From assembly GCA_964407165.1 (NCBI GenBank), contig CAYOUJ010000002.1, positions 1 to 64,000 on the forward strand: DNA of 64,000 nucleotides, in the 5' to 3' direction. The number at the start of each line of letters is the position of its first letter. The first letter of the stretch is position 1. The stretch is from CAZPKH01 sp964407165 (GTDB lineage Bacteria; Bacteroidota; Bacteroidia; Bacteroidales; Muribaculaceae). Made by a program: the position numbers and the translations under genes. The notes below the pieces were generated by a model. It searched no databases. It had not been told where the DNA came from and saw only the letters and a program-made list of their open reading frames with translations. Of this stretch, positions 9,334-20,057 are shown piece after piece.

Positions 9334-9379
9334 AGCGCGCGGAGGGCAAATTTTTTTAGGCCGTTACAATTATTTTCCG

Positions 9380-9387
9380 TATTTTTG
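9380..9387 (+). promoter_or_regulatory. Putative -7 box (TATTTTTG) for the 1033-residue secreted protein
   Basis: TATTTTTG matches TAnnTTTG and lies about 53 bases before the ATG at 9441. No clear TTTG is seen at -33, only a T run at 9351-9357. Confidence 0.45.
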
Positions 9388-9440
9388 CCGCCATAAAACA
9401 ACTCAAACATTAACATTAACCCAACCATCAACCACTCAGT

Positions 9441-12400
9441 ATGAAGAAACTTCTACTCATGCTTTGCTGCCTGGTAGGCTTCGCGGCCTCGGCAGCCGAG
9501 TACACCGATGTCATCACCCTGTCGGGCCTGGGTCTGACGCCTGATGATGACGGCGCCTGGAAGACCATCAAGACGACCACCTTCTCGTCGCCCGCTGTCT
9601 ATGCCGGATACGTCTATGCCGACGACGGCGACTATTTCGGCTTCGCCAGCACTGCCAACCGCCCGTTCTACACCACCACCTCCGGCGGCCGTGTAAAGTC
9701 CATCAGCTTCGTCGTCGTCAGCGGCGGCAGCACTGCCGGGCTCAAGATACTCGGCAAGAACGAGCCCTACACCAGCGCCAACGAGCCGTACAGCACCGTC
9801 GAGGCTGACGCCGGCACCGTGATCGGCACCTACACCTACTCCGCAAGCAACAAGGAGGTCACCATCACCCCCGACGGCGACTACACCTACATCGCTATGT
9901 ACGGGGCCGCTGCCAGCAAGCTCTACATCTCCTCCATGACCATCGTCTGGGAGGACGTGGCGAGCGAGCCTGAAACCGCCACCGACGTGCTCAACGCCAC
10001 CGTGCTCGGCCTCGGCACCTCCTACAGCACCGTCACCGGCAAGACTGCCACCGACGGCAGCGGCGCCGAGTACACCTGCCTGGCAATGACCAACGCCAAC
10101 AAGGACTACATCCAGGTCAACACCTCCAAGAGCTCCGTGCTCTTCAACACCACCACCCCCGGCAATGTCCGCAAGATTGTCGTCACCTACTCCTCGCAGA
10201 GCAACACCAAGGTGCTCGACTTCTACGGCAGCAACACGGCCATCACCGCCGCCGACCTGTATGCGACTACCGTACCCTACTCCAGTCTCGGCAGCCTGAC
10301 CGCCTCGGCTAACGGCAAGGACTCCATCGTGGTCGAGGGTGACTTCGCCTACATCGGCATCCGTCCCAACAACGGCGTGGTCTATCCCGCCGAGATCGCC
10401 ATCACCTGGGAGAAATCCGGCACCACCCCCGACCCCCAGCCCGTAAAGGTCGAGACCCCGACGTTCTCACCCGTCGCCGGCACGTACGCCGAGGCCCAGA
10501 ACGTCACCATCAGCTGTGCCACCGACGGCTCTACCATCTATTACACCACCGACGGCACCGAGCCTACCGCAGCCTCCACCGAATACACCGCCGCCATCCC
10601 CGTGGCCGAGAGCATGACCATCAAGGCCATCGCCGTCAAGGCCGACTGCACCGATAGCGACGTGGCCACCGCCGAATATGTCATCAACATCTCTACCGGC
10701 GACGACACGGAGTATGACTACTACGAGGATGTCATCTCGCTCGAGAGCCTCGGCCTGAAGAGCTCCTCCAACGAAGACTCGTGGAAGACCTTCGCCGACA
10801 AGACCTTCGTCTCCGAGGCCGCATACGCCGGCCGCGTGGGCGTGGGCGACCCGGACTATGACGAGCTCAAGCTCAACAGCTCCACCGCCTCCATCGTCAC
10901 CACCAAGTCGGGCGGTTACATCAAGAAGATTACCATCAACTTCAACAGCGAGTGCAACGACAACAACAGCCTCGTGCTCTACGGCAAGGATGACGCCTAC
11001 GAGGCATACACCGACGCCTTCGACGCCGACAAGCAGGGCACCCAGATAGGCACCTGGATGTGTGGCGACGGCCGCACGCAGAGCTATGACATCGACGGCA
11101 AATATGCCAACATCGCCATCTGCGGCAACGCACAGATCTACGTCACCTCCATCGCCATCACCTGGGGCGTGCCCAAGGAGGCAGCGCCCGCCTCTGACGT
11201 CATCACCGCAGACAACCTCGATCTTGGCAGCGCCTACGCCACCACCTCGGCCGTGACTTACGCCTCCGGCGCCGCCTACGTGGCCAACGCCATGAAGAGC
11301 ACCTCCAACGGCGAGATACAGATGCGCTCCAGCAACAACAACTCCGGCATCGTCTGCGCCAAGTCGGCCGGCAAGGTCACCAAGGTCACCGTCTACTGGG
11401 GCCAGTCACAGACCACCGACCGCACGGTCAATGTCTATGGCCGCCACACCGCCTATTACAACCCCACGCAGCTCTACAAGAGCGACACTGACACCACCGG
11501 CGTGCTCGTCGGTACCATGACCGCCTCCAAGGGCACTGTCACTTCCGTCACCTTCACCGACGGTTTTGAGTACTTCGGCCTCCGCTCCGCCGGCAGCGCC
11601 ATCTACGCCGACTCCATCGTAGTGGAGTGGAACGGCACCTCCGAGCCTCCCATGGAGCAGGTTGAGACCCCGAAATTCTCCGTCGAGCCGGGCACCTACA
11701 CCGCCGCCCAGAGCGTAGAGCTGAGCTGCGATACCGAGGGCGCCGCCATCTACTACACCGTCGACGGCAGCGACCCCTCCGCCACCTCCACCGCCTACAC
11801 CGAGGCAATCCCCGTCAGCGAGACCACTACCATCAAGGCCATCGCCGTCAAGGAGGGCTGGCTCGACAGCGAGATAGCCACGGCCACCTACGTCATCAGC
11901 GCCGACGACAGCACCACCATCACCTGGAAGATAGTCACCTCCGCCGGCGACCTCAAGGAGGGCGACGAGGTGATCATCGCCGCATCTGAGTACAACTTCG
12001 CCATGTCGACCACTCAGAACAACAACAACCGCGGCCAGGCAGCCATCACCAAGAACGATGACGGCAGCGAGCTTGACAGCCCCTCCGCCGACGTGGCAGT
12101 CTTCCAGCTCGTCGCAGGCACCGTGGACAACAGCTGGGCATTCTCGTTCGACAACGCCGGCACCACCAACTACCTCTATGCGTCCTCTTCAAGCAGCAAC
12201 CAGCTGAAGAGCACCGCCACGCTCAACGACAACGCCTCGGCTACCATCGTCATTGCCGACAGCGTAGCCACCGTGACCTTCCAGGGCACCAACAGCCGCA
12301 ACATTATGCAGTATAACGCCTCCAGCAGCCTCTTTGCATGCGACAGCACCGCATCGCAGAAAGCCCTCGTCATCTACAAGAAGTATGTCGAGAAGACGGG

Positions 12401-12542
12401 CATCGACGCTGTCGGCGCCGACACCGAGGAGGTTGACGCCGAGCCGGTATACTACAACCTGCAGGGCGTGCGCGTAGCCGCCCCCGCCCACGGCATCTAC
12501 ATCGAGGTCCGCGGCACCCGCGCCCGCAAAGTCGCGTTCTAA
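9441..12542 (+). CDS. Secreted modular protein with chitobiase-C-like repeats and type IX-like tail
   Basis: A 1033-residue exported protein. After a signal peptide (MKKLLLMLCCLVGFAASAA) come several copies of a ~150-residue beta-rich module (about 20-175, 185-325, 425-565, 575-715). Two CHB_HEX_C_1-like Ig modules carry the TIYYTTDGTEPTAAST and AIYYTVDGSDPSATST signatures (about 335-415 and 735-815). A further module (EGDEVIIAASEYNFAM) precedes the C terminus. The last ~35 residues (VYYNLQGVRVAAP ... IYIEVRGT) match a sorting tail shared with five other proteins here. No catalytic domain is recognisable; adhesion or carbohydrate binding at the surface is an inference. A close but larger relative is encoded at 43846-49557. 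Confidence 0.8.
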   Translation: MKKLLLMLCCLVGFAASAAEYTDVITLSGLGLTPDDDGAWKTIKTTTFSSPAVYAGYVYADDGDYFGFASTANRPFYTTTSGGRVKSISFVVVSGGSTAGLKILGKNEPYTSANEPYSTVEADAGTVIGTYTYSASNKEVTITPDGDYTYIAMYGAAASKLYISSMTIVWEDVASEPETATDVLNATVLGLGTSYSTVTGKTATDGSGAEYTCLAMTNANKDYIQVNTSKSSVLFNTTTPGNVRKIVVTYSSQSNTKVLDFYGSNTAITAADLYATTVPYSSLGSLTASANGKDSIVVEGDFAYIGIRPNNGVVYPAEIAITWEKSGTTPDPQPVKVETPTFSPVAGTYAEAQNVTISCATDGSTIYYTTDGTEPTAASTEYTAAIPVAESMTIKAIAVKADCTDSDVATAEYVINISTGDDTEYDYYEDVISLESLGLKSSSNEDSWKTFADKTFVSEAAYAGRVGVGDPDYDELKLNSSTASIVTTKSGGYIKKITINFNSECNDNNSLVLYGKDDAYEAYTDAFDADKQGTQIGTWMCGDGRTQSYDIDGKYANIAICGNAQIYVTSIAITWGVPKEAAPASDVITADNLDLGSAYATTSAVTYASGAAYVANAMKSTSNGEIQMRSSNNNSGIVCAKSAGKVTKVTVYWGQSQTTDRTVNVYGRHTAYYNPTQLYKSDTDTTGVLVGTMTASKGTVTSVTFTDGFEYFGLRSAGSAIYADSIVVEWNGTSEPPMEQVETPKFSVEPGTYTAAQSVELSCDTEGAAIYYTVDGSDPSATSTAYTEAIPVSETTTIKAIAVKEGWLDSEIATATYVISADDSTTITWKIVTSAGDLKEGDEVIIAASEYNFAMSTTQNNNNRGQAAITKNDDGSELDSPSADVAVFQLVAGTVDNSWAFSFDNAGTTNYLYASSSSSNQLKSTATLNDNASATIVIADSVATVTFQGTNSRNIMQYNASSSLFACDSTASQKALVIYKKYVEKTGIDAVGADTEEVDAEPVYYNLQGVRVAAPAHGIYIEVRGTRARKVAF

Positions 12543-12576
12543 GCAGTAACGCCTAACGGCCTGTTTCAAAATTGAT

Positions 12577-12623
12577 ATAGTCCGCGAATTACAAATTTCT
12601 TTGTAATTCGCGGACTATTTTTG
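12577..12623 (+). terminator. Intrinsic terminator after the 1033-residue protein
   Basis: ATAGTCCGCGAATTACAAA and TTTGTAATTCGCGGACTAT form a perfect 19-bp stem followed by TTTTTG, 35 bases after the stop codon. Confidence 0.85.
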
Positions 12624-12639
12624 TGTTTTTAATAGCGAT

Positions 12640-12748
12640 GGTCGGCTTGCCGACCTTTTCAAGTAGCGCAGTGTGGCGGCATCGGCTTGCCGATGCCAGC
12701 CACGCTGGGTTGCAGTTAGGCTACACCATCGCATCGGCTTGCCGATGC
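12640..12748. repeat. Left REP-like palindromes of module 1
   Basis: Three palindromes: 12640-12655 (GGTCGGCTTGCCGACC), 12679-12696 and 12731-12748 (both GCATCGGCTTGCCGATGC). The last one ends two bases before the transposase stop codon complement. Confidence 0.85.
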
Positions 12749-12750
12749 CT

Positions 12751-13224
12751 TCAATGTCCGATTAGAGGCACAAATTTGTATTGCGTGTTGTCAATGTCGT
12801 TGCGATTGAGCAATCGCTCGTACTCATCCAGGAAGGCAACCGTTTGGTGGTGGACAGCTTGGTTTTTGATGTACCTTTCAACCATTTCGCGGTGAGTGGG
12901 CGAGACACTGAAACAGCCGTAACCCTCTTGCCACTCGAACTTCATGCCGCACTTCATGCCGTCGTTGAGCCACGAGTTGGAGGCATACTTGATAGCCTTT
13001 ACCAACTCCGGGATGTCAGCGGCCTCTTTCTTAAGACTCATGCTCCACAAGATATGGACATGGTCGGGGACACCCCCTACCAGCAAAGATTGATGGCCTT
13101 TGCTCTTTATAGTGCCGCCGATGATTTTGAAAAGTTCGTCAAGGCACTGGTATGGAATCACTGCGTCATGATACTTGGCTGCGAAGACAGTGTGAAAGTA
13201 GATTTTGTAGAATGTATTAGCCAT
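12751..13224 (-). CDS. Y1 (IS200/RAYT-type) HuH transposase
   Basis: A 157-residue single-strand DNA transposase or REP-processing enzyme of the IS200/IS605 Y1 superfamily. The HuH metal-binding motif is HVH (His55, His57, in PDHVHILWS). The catalytic tyrosine is probably Tyr118 in RYIKNQ, with Gln122 four residues on, as in IS200-type TnpA. The WQEGYGCFSVS segment is also typical. Length is normal for IS200 TnpA, so it appears intact. The flanks are palindrome clusters, not ordinary IS200 ends, so a domesticated REP-associated role is plausible. ATG at 13224 is the only sensible start. Confidence 0.9.
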   Translation of the reverse strand: MANTFYKIYFHTVFAAKYHDAVIPYQCLDELFKIIGGTIKSKGHQSLLVGGVPDHVHILWSMSLKKEAADIPELVKAIKYASNSWLNDGMKCGMKFEWQEGYGCFSVSPTHREMVERYIKNQAVHHQTVAFLDEYERLLNRNDIDNTQYKFVPLIGH

Positions 13225-13241
13225 ATTTTATGATTTAGAAG

Positions 13242-13351
13242 GCATCGGCAAGCCGATGCGCGGTTGATTTATTGCTCGTAACCCAGCGCGGCACACATCG
13301 GCAAGCCGAAGTGGCCGCACTGCGCTACTTTAAGTGGTCGGCAAGCCGACC
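13242..13351. repeat. Right REP-like palindromes of module 1
   Basis: Palindromes at 13242-13259 (GCATCGGCAAGCCGATGC), about 13296-13313 (degenerate) and 13336-13351 (GGTCGGCAAGCCGACC), the mirror image of the left set. Confidence 0.85.
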
Positions 13352-13442
13352 ATTAGCTTTGGCAAATTTAGTGAAATTATCTGATATCACCTATTTCTAA
13401 TTTGGGAATCGGGTGATTTTTGAGGAAATTTTTCCGCAATAG

Positions 13443-13473
13443 TTGGTTGGAAAAGCAAATTTTGTTAATTTTG
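13443..13473 (+). promoter_or_regulatory. Promoter of the fumarate reductase operon
   Basis: TTGG at 13443-13446, a 19-base spacer and TAATTTTG at 13466-13473 fit the Bacteroidetes -33/-7 pattern. A ~70-base leader precedes the first ATG. Confidence 0.6.
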
Positions 13474-13546
13474 CAGCATTGTTTGACGCAAACTGCCCAC
13501 AGCCTAAAATCTAAAAATCATTATAAACAAAACATCAAAGACTACT

Positions 13547-14518
13547 ATGTGGTTAACAAGCTCATCCATAGGACGTAAGCTCGTCATGAGTGTTACGGGC
13601 GCCTGCCTCGTCCTATTTCTGACGTTTCATGCGTTGATGAACGGTGTTGCTATCTTCTGGCCCGCAGCCTACAACACGGTCTGCGAGTTTCTCGGCGCCA
13701 ACTGGTACGCCCTGGTGGCTACCGCAGGCCTGGCACTGCTGTTCATAATTCACATCATCTACGCCTGCTGGCTGACGATACAGAACCGTCGCGCCCGCGG
13801 CGCCGACCGCTATGCCGTGACCTCGCGCCCCAAGAGCGTCGAATGGTCGTCGAAAAACATGTTTGTGCTCGGCGTGGTCATCGTGGCCTTCCTGGTGGTC
13901 CACCTGATTAACTTCTGGGCCAAGATGCAGTGGGTGGAGGTACGCCACTTCTTCACCACGGTCGAGGGCGTGGAGTACGCCCCTTCGGCCGGCACCGCCT
14001 TCCTGCAGCTCAACTTCCAGACCATCTGGGTGCCCATCGTCTATCTGATCGGCTTCGTGGCCCTGTGGTTCCACCTGACGCACGGCTTCTGGTCGATGAT
14101 GCAGACCTGCGGCTGGAACAACGACGTGTGGATGCGCCGCGTAAAGTGCATCGGCAATTGGTGGGTAAACATCGTTGTCGGCCTGTTCCTGGTAGAGCTG
14201 GTAGTGTTTGTGTGCACGGCCCACTGCGACAAGTGCAACTACTTCAACAACAAGGATCTCCAGCCCATGTATGAGGAGATGCTCCAGGAGTTTGTCGACC
14301 CTGCCGGCGCGCCGTTTGAGTGCGGCTGCCCGCCCAAGGCTCCGTGTCCCGAAGGCCCGTGTCCCGAAGGCCCCAAGTGCAACAAGCCCGGCAAGTGTGA
14401 CAAGGGTCCCAAGTGCGACCGTCCCTGCCCCCCCGAAGGCCCCAACGGACCCGAGTTCCCCGCTCCCGGTGACCAGCCGGCACCGCCGGCCCCCGCGCCC
14501 GAGCGCCCCGTAGAATAA
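13547..14518 (+). CDS. frdC: Fumarate reductase/succinate dehydrogenase cytochrome b subunit with Cys/Pro-rich tail
   Basis: A 323-residue membrane anchor subunit of a type B (Wolinella-like) quinol:fumarate reductase. It holds haem and passes electrons between menaquinol and the FrdAB subunits. About five transmembrane helices lie within residues 10-225, with conserved histidines in the helices (LTFHALMN, IIHIIYACW, HLTHGFWSM). Unusually, ~85 residues follow the last helix, containing ten cysteines and a repeated CPEGP/PxC pattern, then a Pro-rich end. Family members are usually ~230 residues. frdA starts 30 bases after the stop. The tail could bind metal or be low-complexity drift. Confidence 0.92.
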   Translation: MWLTSSSIGRKLVMSVTGACLVLFLTFHALMNGVAIFWPAAYNTVCEFLGANWYALVATAGLALLFIIHIIYACWLTIQNRRARGADRYAVTSRPKSVEWSSKNMFVLGVVIVAFLVVHLINFWAKMQWVEVRHFFTTVEGVEYAPSAGTAFLQLNFQTIWVPIVYLIGFVALWFHLTHGFWSMMQTCGWNNDVWMRRVKCIGNWWVNIVVGLFLVELVVFVCTAHCDKCNYFNNKDLQPMYEEMLQEFVDPAGAPFECGCPPKAPCPEGPCPEGPKCNKPGKCDKGPKCDRPCPPEGPNGPEFPAPGDQPAPPAPAPERPVE

Positions 14519-14548
14519 TCATATCCCACATTATAAATATCACAAGAT

Positions 14549-16591
<2,043 letters not shown>

Positions 16592-16621
16592 ACCCCCTCA
16601 ACACAAAAACCAGAAAACAAA

Positions 16622-17377
16622 ATGGAACACAACATAAATGTAAACCTCCGCATCTGGCGCCAGCGCGGCCCCAAGGAGCCCGGCCAGTTCATGAGCTACC
16701 GTGTTGAGAACGTCTCCACCGGCAGCAGCTTCCTCGAAATGCTCGACATGCTCAACCAGCAGCTGGTGGAGCAGGGCGAAGAGCCGGTGGTGTTTGACAG
16801 CGACTGCCGCGAGGGCATCTGCGGCATGTGCTCGCTGTACATCAACGGCCACCCCCACGGGCCGGTGCCCAACATCACCACCTGCCAGCTCCACATGCGC
16901 AAGTTCAAGAACGAAGACACCATCACCATCGAGCCGTGGCGCTCGGCGGCCTTCCCCGTCATCCGCGACCTGATGGTCGACCGCTCTGCCTTCGACAAGA
17001 TACAGCAAGCCGGCGGCTACGTGTCGTTTAACTGCGGCGGCGCCCCCGACGCCAACTGCCTGCCCATCAGCAAGCACGCCGCCGACATGGCCATGGACTC
17101 GGCAACGTGCATCGGCTGCGGCGCATGCGTGGCCGCCTGCAAGAACGGCTCCGCCATGCTCTTCGTCTCCGCCAAGGTCAGCCAGTTTGCCCTCCTGCCA
17201 CAGGGCCAGGTTGAGCGCAAGCGTCGCGCACGCGCCATGGTGGCCAAGATGGACGAGCTGGGCTTCGGCAACTGCACCAACACCGGCGCCTGCCAGGCCG
17301 AGTGCCCCAAGGGCATCAGCATCAGCAACATCGCGCGCCTCAACCGCGAGTTTATCAAGGCCAAGGCCGCCGACTAA
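16622..17377 (+). CDS. frdB: Fumarate reductase/succinate dehydrogenase iron-sulfur subunit
   Basis: A 251-residue electron-transfer subunit carrying three clusters: 2Fe-2S (CREGICGMCSLY), 4Fe-4S (CIGCGACVAACKNG) and 3Fe-4S (CTNTGACQAECPKG). It connects the cytochrome b subunit to the flavoprotein. Order C-A-B and the even ~30-base gaps indicate a single transcript, which ends at the strong hairpin 12 bases after the stop. Nothing is abnormal in length or motifs. Confidence 0.96.
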   Translation: MEHNINVNLRIWRQRGPKEPGQFMSYRVENVSTGSSFLEMLDMLNQQLVEQGEEPVVFDSDCREGICGMCSLYINGHPHGPVPNITTCQLHMRKFKNEDTITIEPWRSAAFPVIRDLMVDRSAFDKIQQAGGYVSFNCGGAPDANCLPISKHAADMAMDSATCIGCGACVAACKNGSAMLFVSAKVSQFALLPQGQVERKRRARAMVAKMDELGFGNCTNTGACQAECPKGISISNIARLNREFIKAKAAD

Positions 17378-17389
17378 ACCGCCTGTCAA

Positions 17390-17447
17390 TTATCACGCGA
17401 AGAACCAAAAGAAATTTCTTTTGTTCTTTTGGTTCTTCGCGTGATAA
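17390..17447 (+). terminator. Strong inverted repeat terminating frdCAB
   Basis: TTATCACGCGAAGAACCAAAA at 17390-17410 and its exact complement at 17427-17447 form a 21-bp perfect stem. No clean T run follows, so it may be a bidirectional terminator or a repeat. Confidence 0.7.
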
Positions 17448-17459
17448 TCACCTTAAACA

Positions 17460-17699
17460 AGTTTCGCATGTTGGTAAATGCTTGTGGCGCAGCCACAACT
17501 CCTTCTGTTAACCCCACGCTTCAGCGTGGGGCGGAGAAAGCGAGAAGATCTAAAGCGTGCTGGAGGCACGCCTCTGAAGACGCCTATCATAGAGGCGTGC
17601 CTGCGGCACGCTAAAATGTGGGGGAAGCATTTACTTACTCCCCACGCTGAAGCGTGGGGTTAACAAATAGAGTTGTGGCTCCGCCACAACTGCGAAACT
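17460..17699. repeat. Multi-hairpin palindromic element B, copy 2
   Basis: Ends are AGTTTCGCA-like on the left and TGCGAAACT on the right. Inside are, in order, TTGTGGC/GCCACAA, CCCCACGCT/AGCGTGGGG, two GCGTGC-type hairpins, then CCCCACGCT/AGCGTGGGG and TTGTGGC/GCCACAA again. It occupies most of the gap between frdB and the amylase. It adds a spurious upstream reading frame to the amylase gene. Confidence 0.87.
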
Positions 17700-17749
17700 C
17701 GATTTATTATACTTACATTGTTTTGCTCTTTACCTACGCTCTTAACCAA

Positions 17750-19939
17750 ATGAAACCGATCAAATCCATCCTTGCCGCGGCGTGCCTGCTGTGCGCAGCC
17801 AACGCCGGCGCCATCGGCTGGCCGGCCAACTTCGAGGGGGTCATGCTACAGGGGTTCTGGTGGGACAGCTACCAGACAGAGACCACGTGGCCCAAGTTAG
17901 AGGCCCGCGTCGACGAGCTCTCCCCCTACTTCAAACTTATATGGGTGCCCAACAGCGCCAAGTCGTCAGGCGGCTTGGGATATATCCCAATCTACTGGTT
18001 CACAAACCATAACAGCGACATGGGCACCGAGGCCCAGCTGCGCTCGATGATAGCCACCTACAAGGCTGCCGGCGTGGGCATCCTCGCCGACCTCGTCATC
18101 AACCACCGCGCGGGCGTTAGCAACTGGACCAACTTCCCCACCGAGACGTGGAACGGACAGACCTGGTCCATCGGCCCCGAGGGCATCTGCTGCGACGACG
18201 AGGTCAAAGACCAGAGCGGCCAGGCAACCCCCACGGGCAACTACGACACCGGCGAGGGGTATGGCGCCGCCCGCGACCTCGACCACACAAACGCCAACGT
18301 GCAAAACAACTGCAAGAACTTCTGCAAGTGTCTGCTCGAAGACTTCGGCTACGTCGGCTACCGCGTGGACATGTGCAAAGGCTACGGCGGACAATACCTC
18401 AAGATATACAACCAGTATGCCCAGCCCACCTATTCCGTGGGCGAATACTGGGACGGCTCTTACGACGCCGTGGCCGCGTGGATAGAGTCGACCGGCGGCG
18501 AGTCGGCAGCGTTCGACTTCCCCTTCAAATACGCCGTCAACGACGCCTTCTCCTCCGGCGACATGACCAAACTTGTTTGGTATGAGAACGGTGTGACGCC
18601 GAAGCCGGCAGGCATGATACACCACTGGTATCAGCAGCTGGCCGTCACGTTCATCGACAACCATGACACCTACCGCGACAGCAACGCCTTCTCGGGCAAC
18701 TGGGCGGCAGCCAACGCGTTCATGATCTGCTCGCCCGGCACCCCCTGCGTCTTCCTGCCCCACTGGAACGCCTGCGGCGACCAAATAGCCAAGATGATCG
18801 AGGCCCGCAACGCCGTCGGCGTCACCAACACCTCCGACGTCACCGTGCTCCGCACCAACAGCAGCTGCTACATGGCCGAGGTCACCGGCACCCGCGGCAA
18901 GCTCGTGGTGAAGGTCGGCCCCGAGATGGTAAGCCCCGACGGATACACCGACAGCCAAATCTACTGCTACGGCGAGGACTACTGCATCTGGACCACCACC
19001 GGCGGCGGCGGCGGTGGCGACACCTACCCGTCGAACATGTATATCCTCGGCAACCTCAGCGTCGGCTCCTGGACCACCAACGCCGGCATCGCCATGACCA
19101 AGGACGGCAGCAAGTACACCGCTGACAACGTTGAGATTGCCGACGCCGGCGCCGGCTACGGCTACTTCACGTTCGTGACCAAGCTCTCATCCAGCGCCTC
19201 CGACTGGAACACCGTCAACGGCGGTGACCGCTACGGCGCCGCCACGAAGGACGAGGCCATAACCAGCGGCGGCAACGCCACCGTGGTGAAATACACAGCT
19301 AACGGCACGGCCGGCAGCGCCTACTCGTGGAAGGTGGCCGCGGGCACCTACGACATGACCCTCGACCTGTCGAGCATGACCCTGAGCATCACGGGCGCGG
19401 GACAGGAGATAATCTACGGGCCTGACCAGCTGTACATCCTCGGCAACCTGAGCGTGGGCAGCTGGACGACCAACGCGGGCGTGACGATGACGAAGACGGG
19501 CAGCGTGTTCAACGCCAAGAACGTCGAGATCATCGACGCCGACAGCGGCTACGGCTATTTCACGTTCGTGACCAAGCTGGCCTCGTCGTCGAGCGACTGG
19601 AACACAGTCAACGGCAGCGACCGCTACGGCGCCGCCTCCAAAGACCTGCTGATCACCAAGGACGTGGCCGCTACCATCACCAAGTTTGCCGCCGGCACGA
19701 ACGCCTCAAGCGCCTACTCGTGGAAGGTGACAGCGGGCAAATACGACGTCAACGCCGACTTCTCGACCAACAAGGTTACGCTCACCGACGTGCAGTCGGG
19801 CATCGAGACGGTGGTAGACATGACCGACGAGGCGGTGAGCTACTACGACCTGATGGGCCGACCGGTAGCGCAGCCGCAGCCGGGCACCCTCTACCTGGAG
19901 CGCCGCGGGGCCAACTTCCGCAAGATCCTGTACAAATAA
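17750..19939 (+). CDS. Secreted GH13 alpha-amylase with two tandem C-terminal modules
   Basis: A 729-residue exported enzyme hydrolysing alpha-1,4-glucans such as starch. Signal peptide MKPIKSILAAACLLCAANAGA. The GH13 barrel shows region I DLVINH (about 114), region II YRVDMCKGYG with the nucleophile Asp (about 206), region III GEYWD with the acid Glu (about 231) and region IV FIDNHD (about 304). After a GGGGGGD linker come two ~125-residue modules (about 427-550 and 560-685), each with YILGNLSVGSWTTNAG and DWNTVNG signatures. They are probably starch-binding. The C-terminal ~35 residues (YYDLMGRPVAQP) are a type IX-like sorting tail. I chose ATG 17750 because upstream codons come from repeat B2. 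Confidence 0.93.
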   Translation: MKPIKSILAAACLLCAANAGAIGWPANFEGVMLQGFWWDSYQTETTWPKLEARVDELSPYFKLIWVPNSAKSSGGLGYIPIYWFTNHNSDMGTEAQLRSMIATYKAAGVGILADLVINHRAGVSNWTNFPTETWNGQTWSIGPEGICCDDEVKDQSGQATPTGNYDTGEGYGAARDLDHTNANVQNNCKNFCKCLLEDFGYVGYRVDMCKGYGGQYLKIYNQYAQPTYSVGEYWDGSYDAVAAWIESTGGESAAFDFPFKYAVNDAFSSGDMTKLVWYENGVTPKPAGMIHHWYQQLAVTFIDNHDTYRDSNAFSGNWAAANAFMICSPGTPCVFLPHWNACGDQIAKMIEARNAVGVTNTSDVTVLRTNSSCYMAEVTGTRGKLVVKVGPEMVSPDGYTDSQIYCYGEDYCIWTTTGGGGGGDTYPSNMYILGNLSVGSWTTNAGIAMTKDGSKYTADNVEIADAGAGYGYFTFVTKLSSSASDWNTVNGGDRYGAATKDEAITSGGNATVVKYTANGTAGSAYSWKVAAGTYDMTLDLSSMTLSITGAGQEIIYGPDQLYILGNLSVGSWTTNAGVTMTKTGSVFNAKNVEIIDADSGYGYFTFVTKLASSSSDWNTVNGSDRYGAASKDLLITKDVAATITKFAAGTNASSAYSWKVTAGKYDVNADFSTNKVTLTDVQSGIETVVDMTDEAVSYYDLMGRPVAQPQPGTLYLERRGANFRKILYK

Positions 19940-19940
19940 C

Positions 19941-20040
19941 CGTCAGGCAACCGATCCTTGTGCTTGGGGGCTGTGCCCCCAAGCCCTATCAAAAACGTCA
20001 GGCAACCGATCCTTGTGCTTGGGGGCTGTGCCCCCAAGCC
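19941..20040. repeat. Tandem left REPs of module 2
   Basis: A 45-base unit at 19941-19985 is repeated exactly at 19996-20040. Each consists of CGTCAGGCAACCGATC followed by a GGGGGCTGTGCCCCC hairpin. Unit one starts two bases after the amylase stop codon. Confidence 0.9.
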
Positions 20041-20057
20041 TTAAATGCCCAAGCCTC

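Larger units (their letters stand above)
12631..13356. mobile_element. REP/RAYT module 1: Y1 transposase gene flanked by mirrored palindromes
   Basis: A minus-strand Y1 transposase gene sits between two ~120-bp flanks that are imperfect inverted copies of each other. Each flank carries three short palindromes in mirror order: outer GGTCGGC/GCCGACC, middle and inner ATCGGC/GCCGAT. Loops read TT on the left and AA on the right. This is the arrangement known for REP-associated tyrosine transposases. No target duplication was found. Confidence 0.8.

Noticed and set aside
17654..17749. Earlier start for the alpha-amylase
   Set aside because: Codons derive from element B2 and would bury the signal peptide.
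19941..20040. Two 45-base direct repeats considered as a CRISPR remnant
   Set aside because: Only two units 10 bases apart, with matching inverted copy on the far side of a RAYT gene: REPs fit better.
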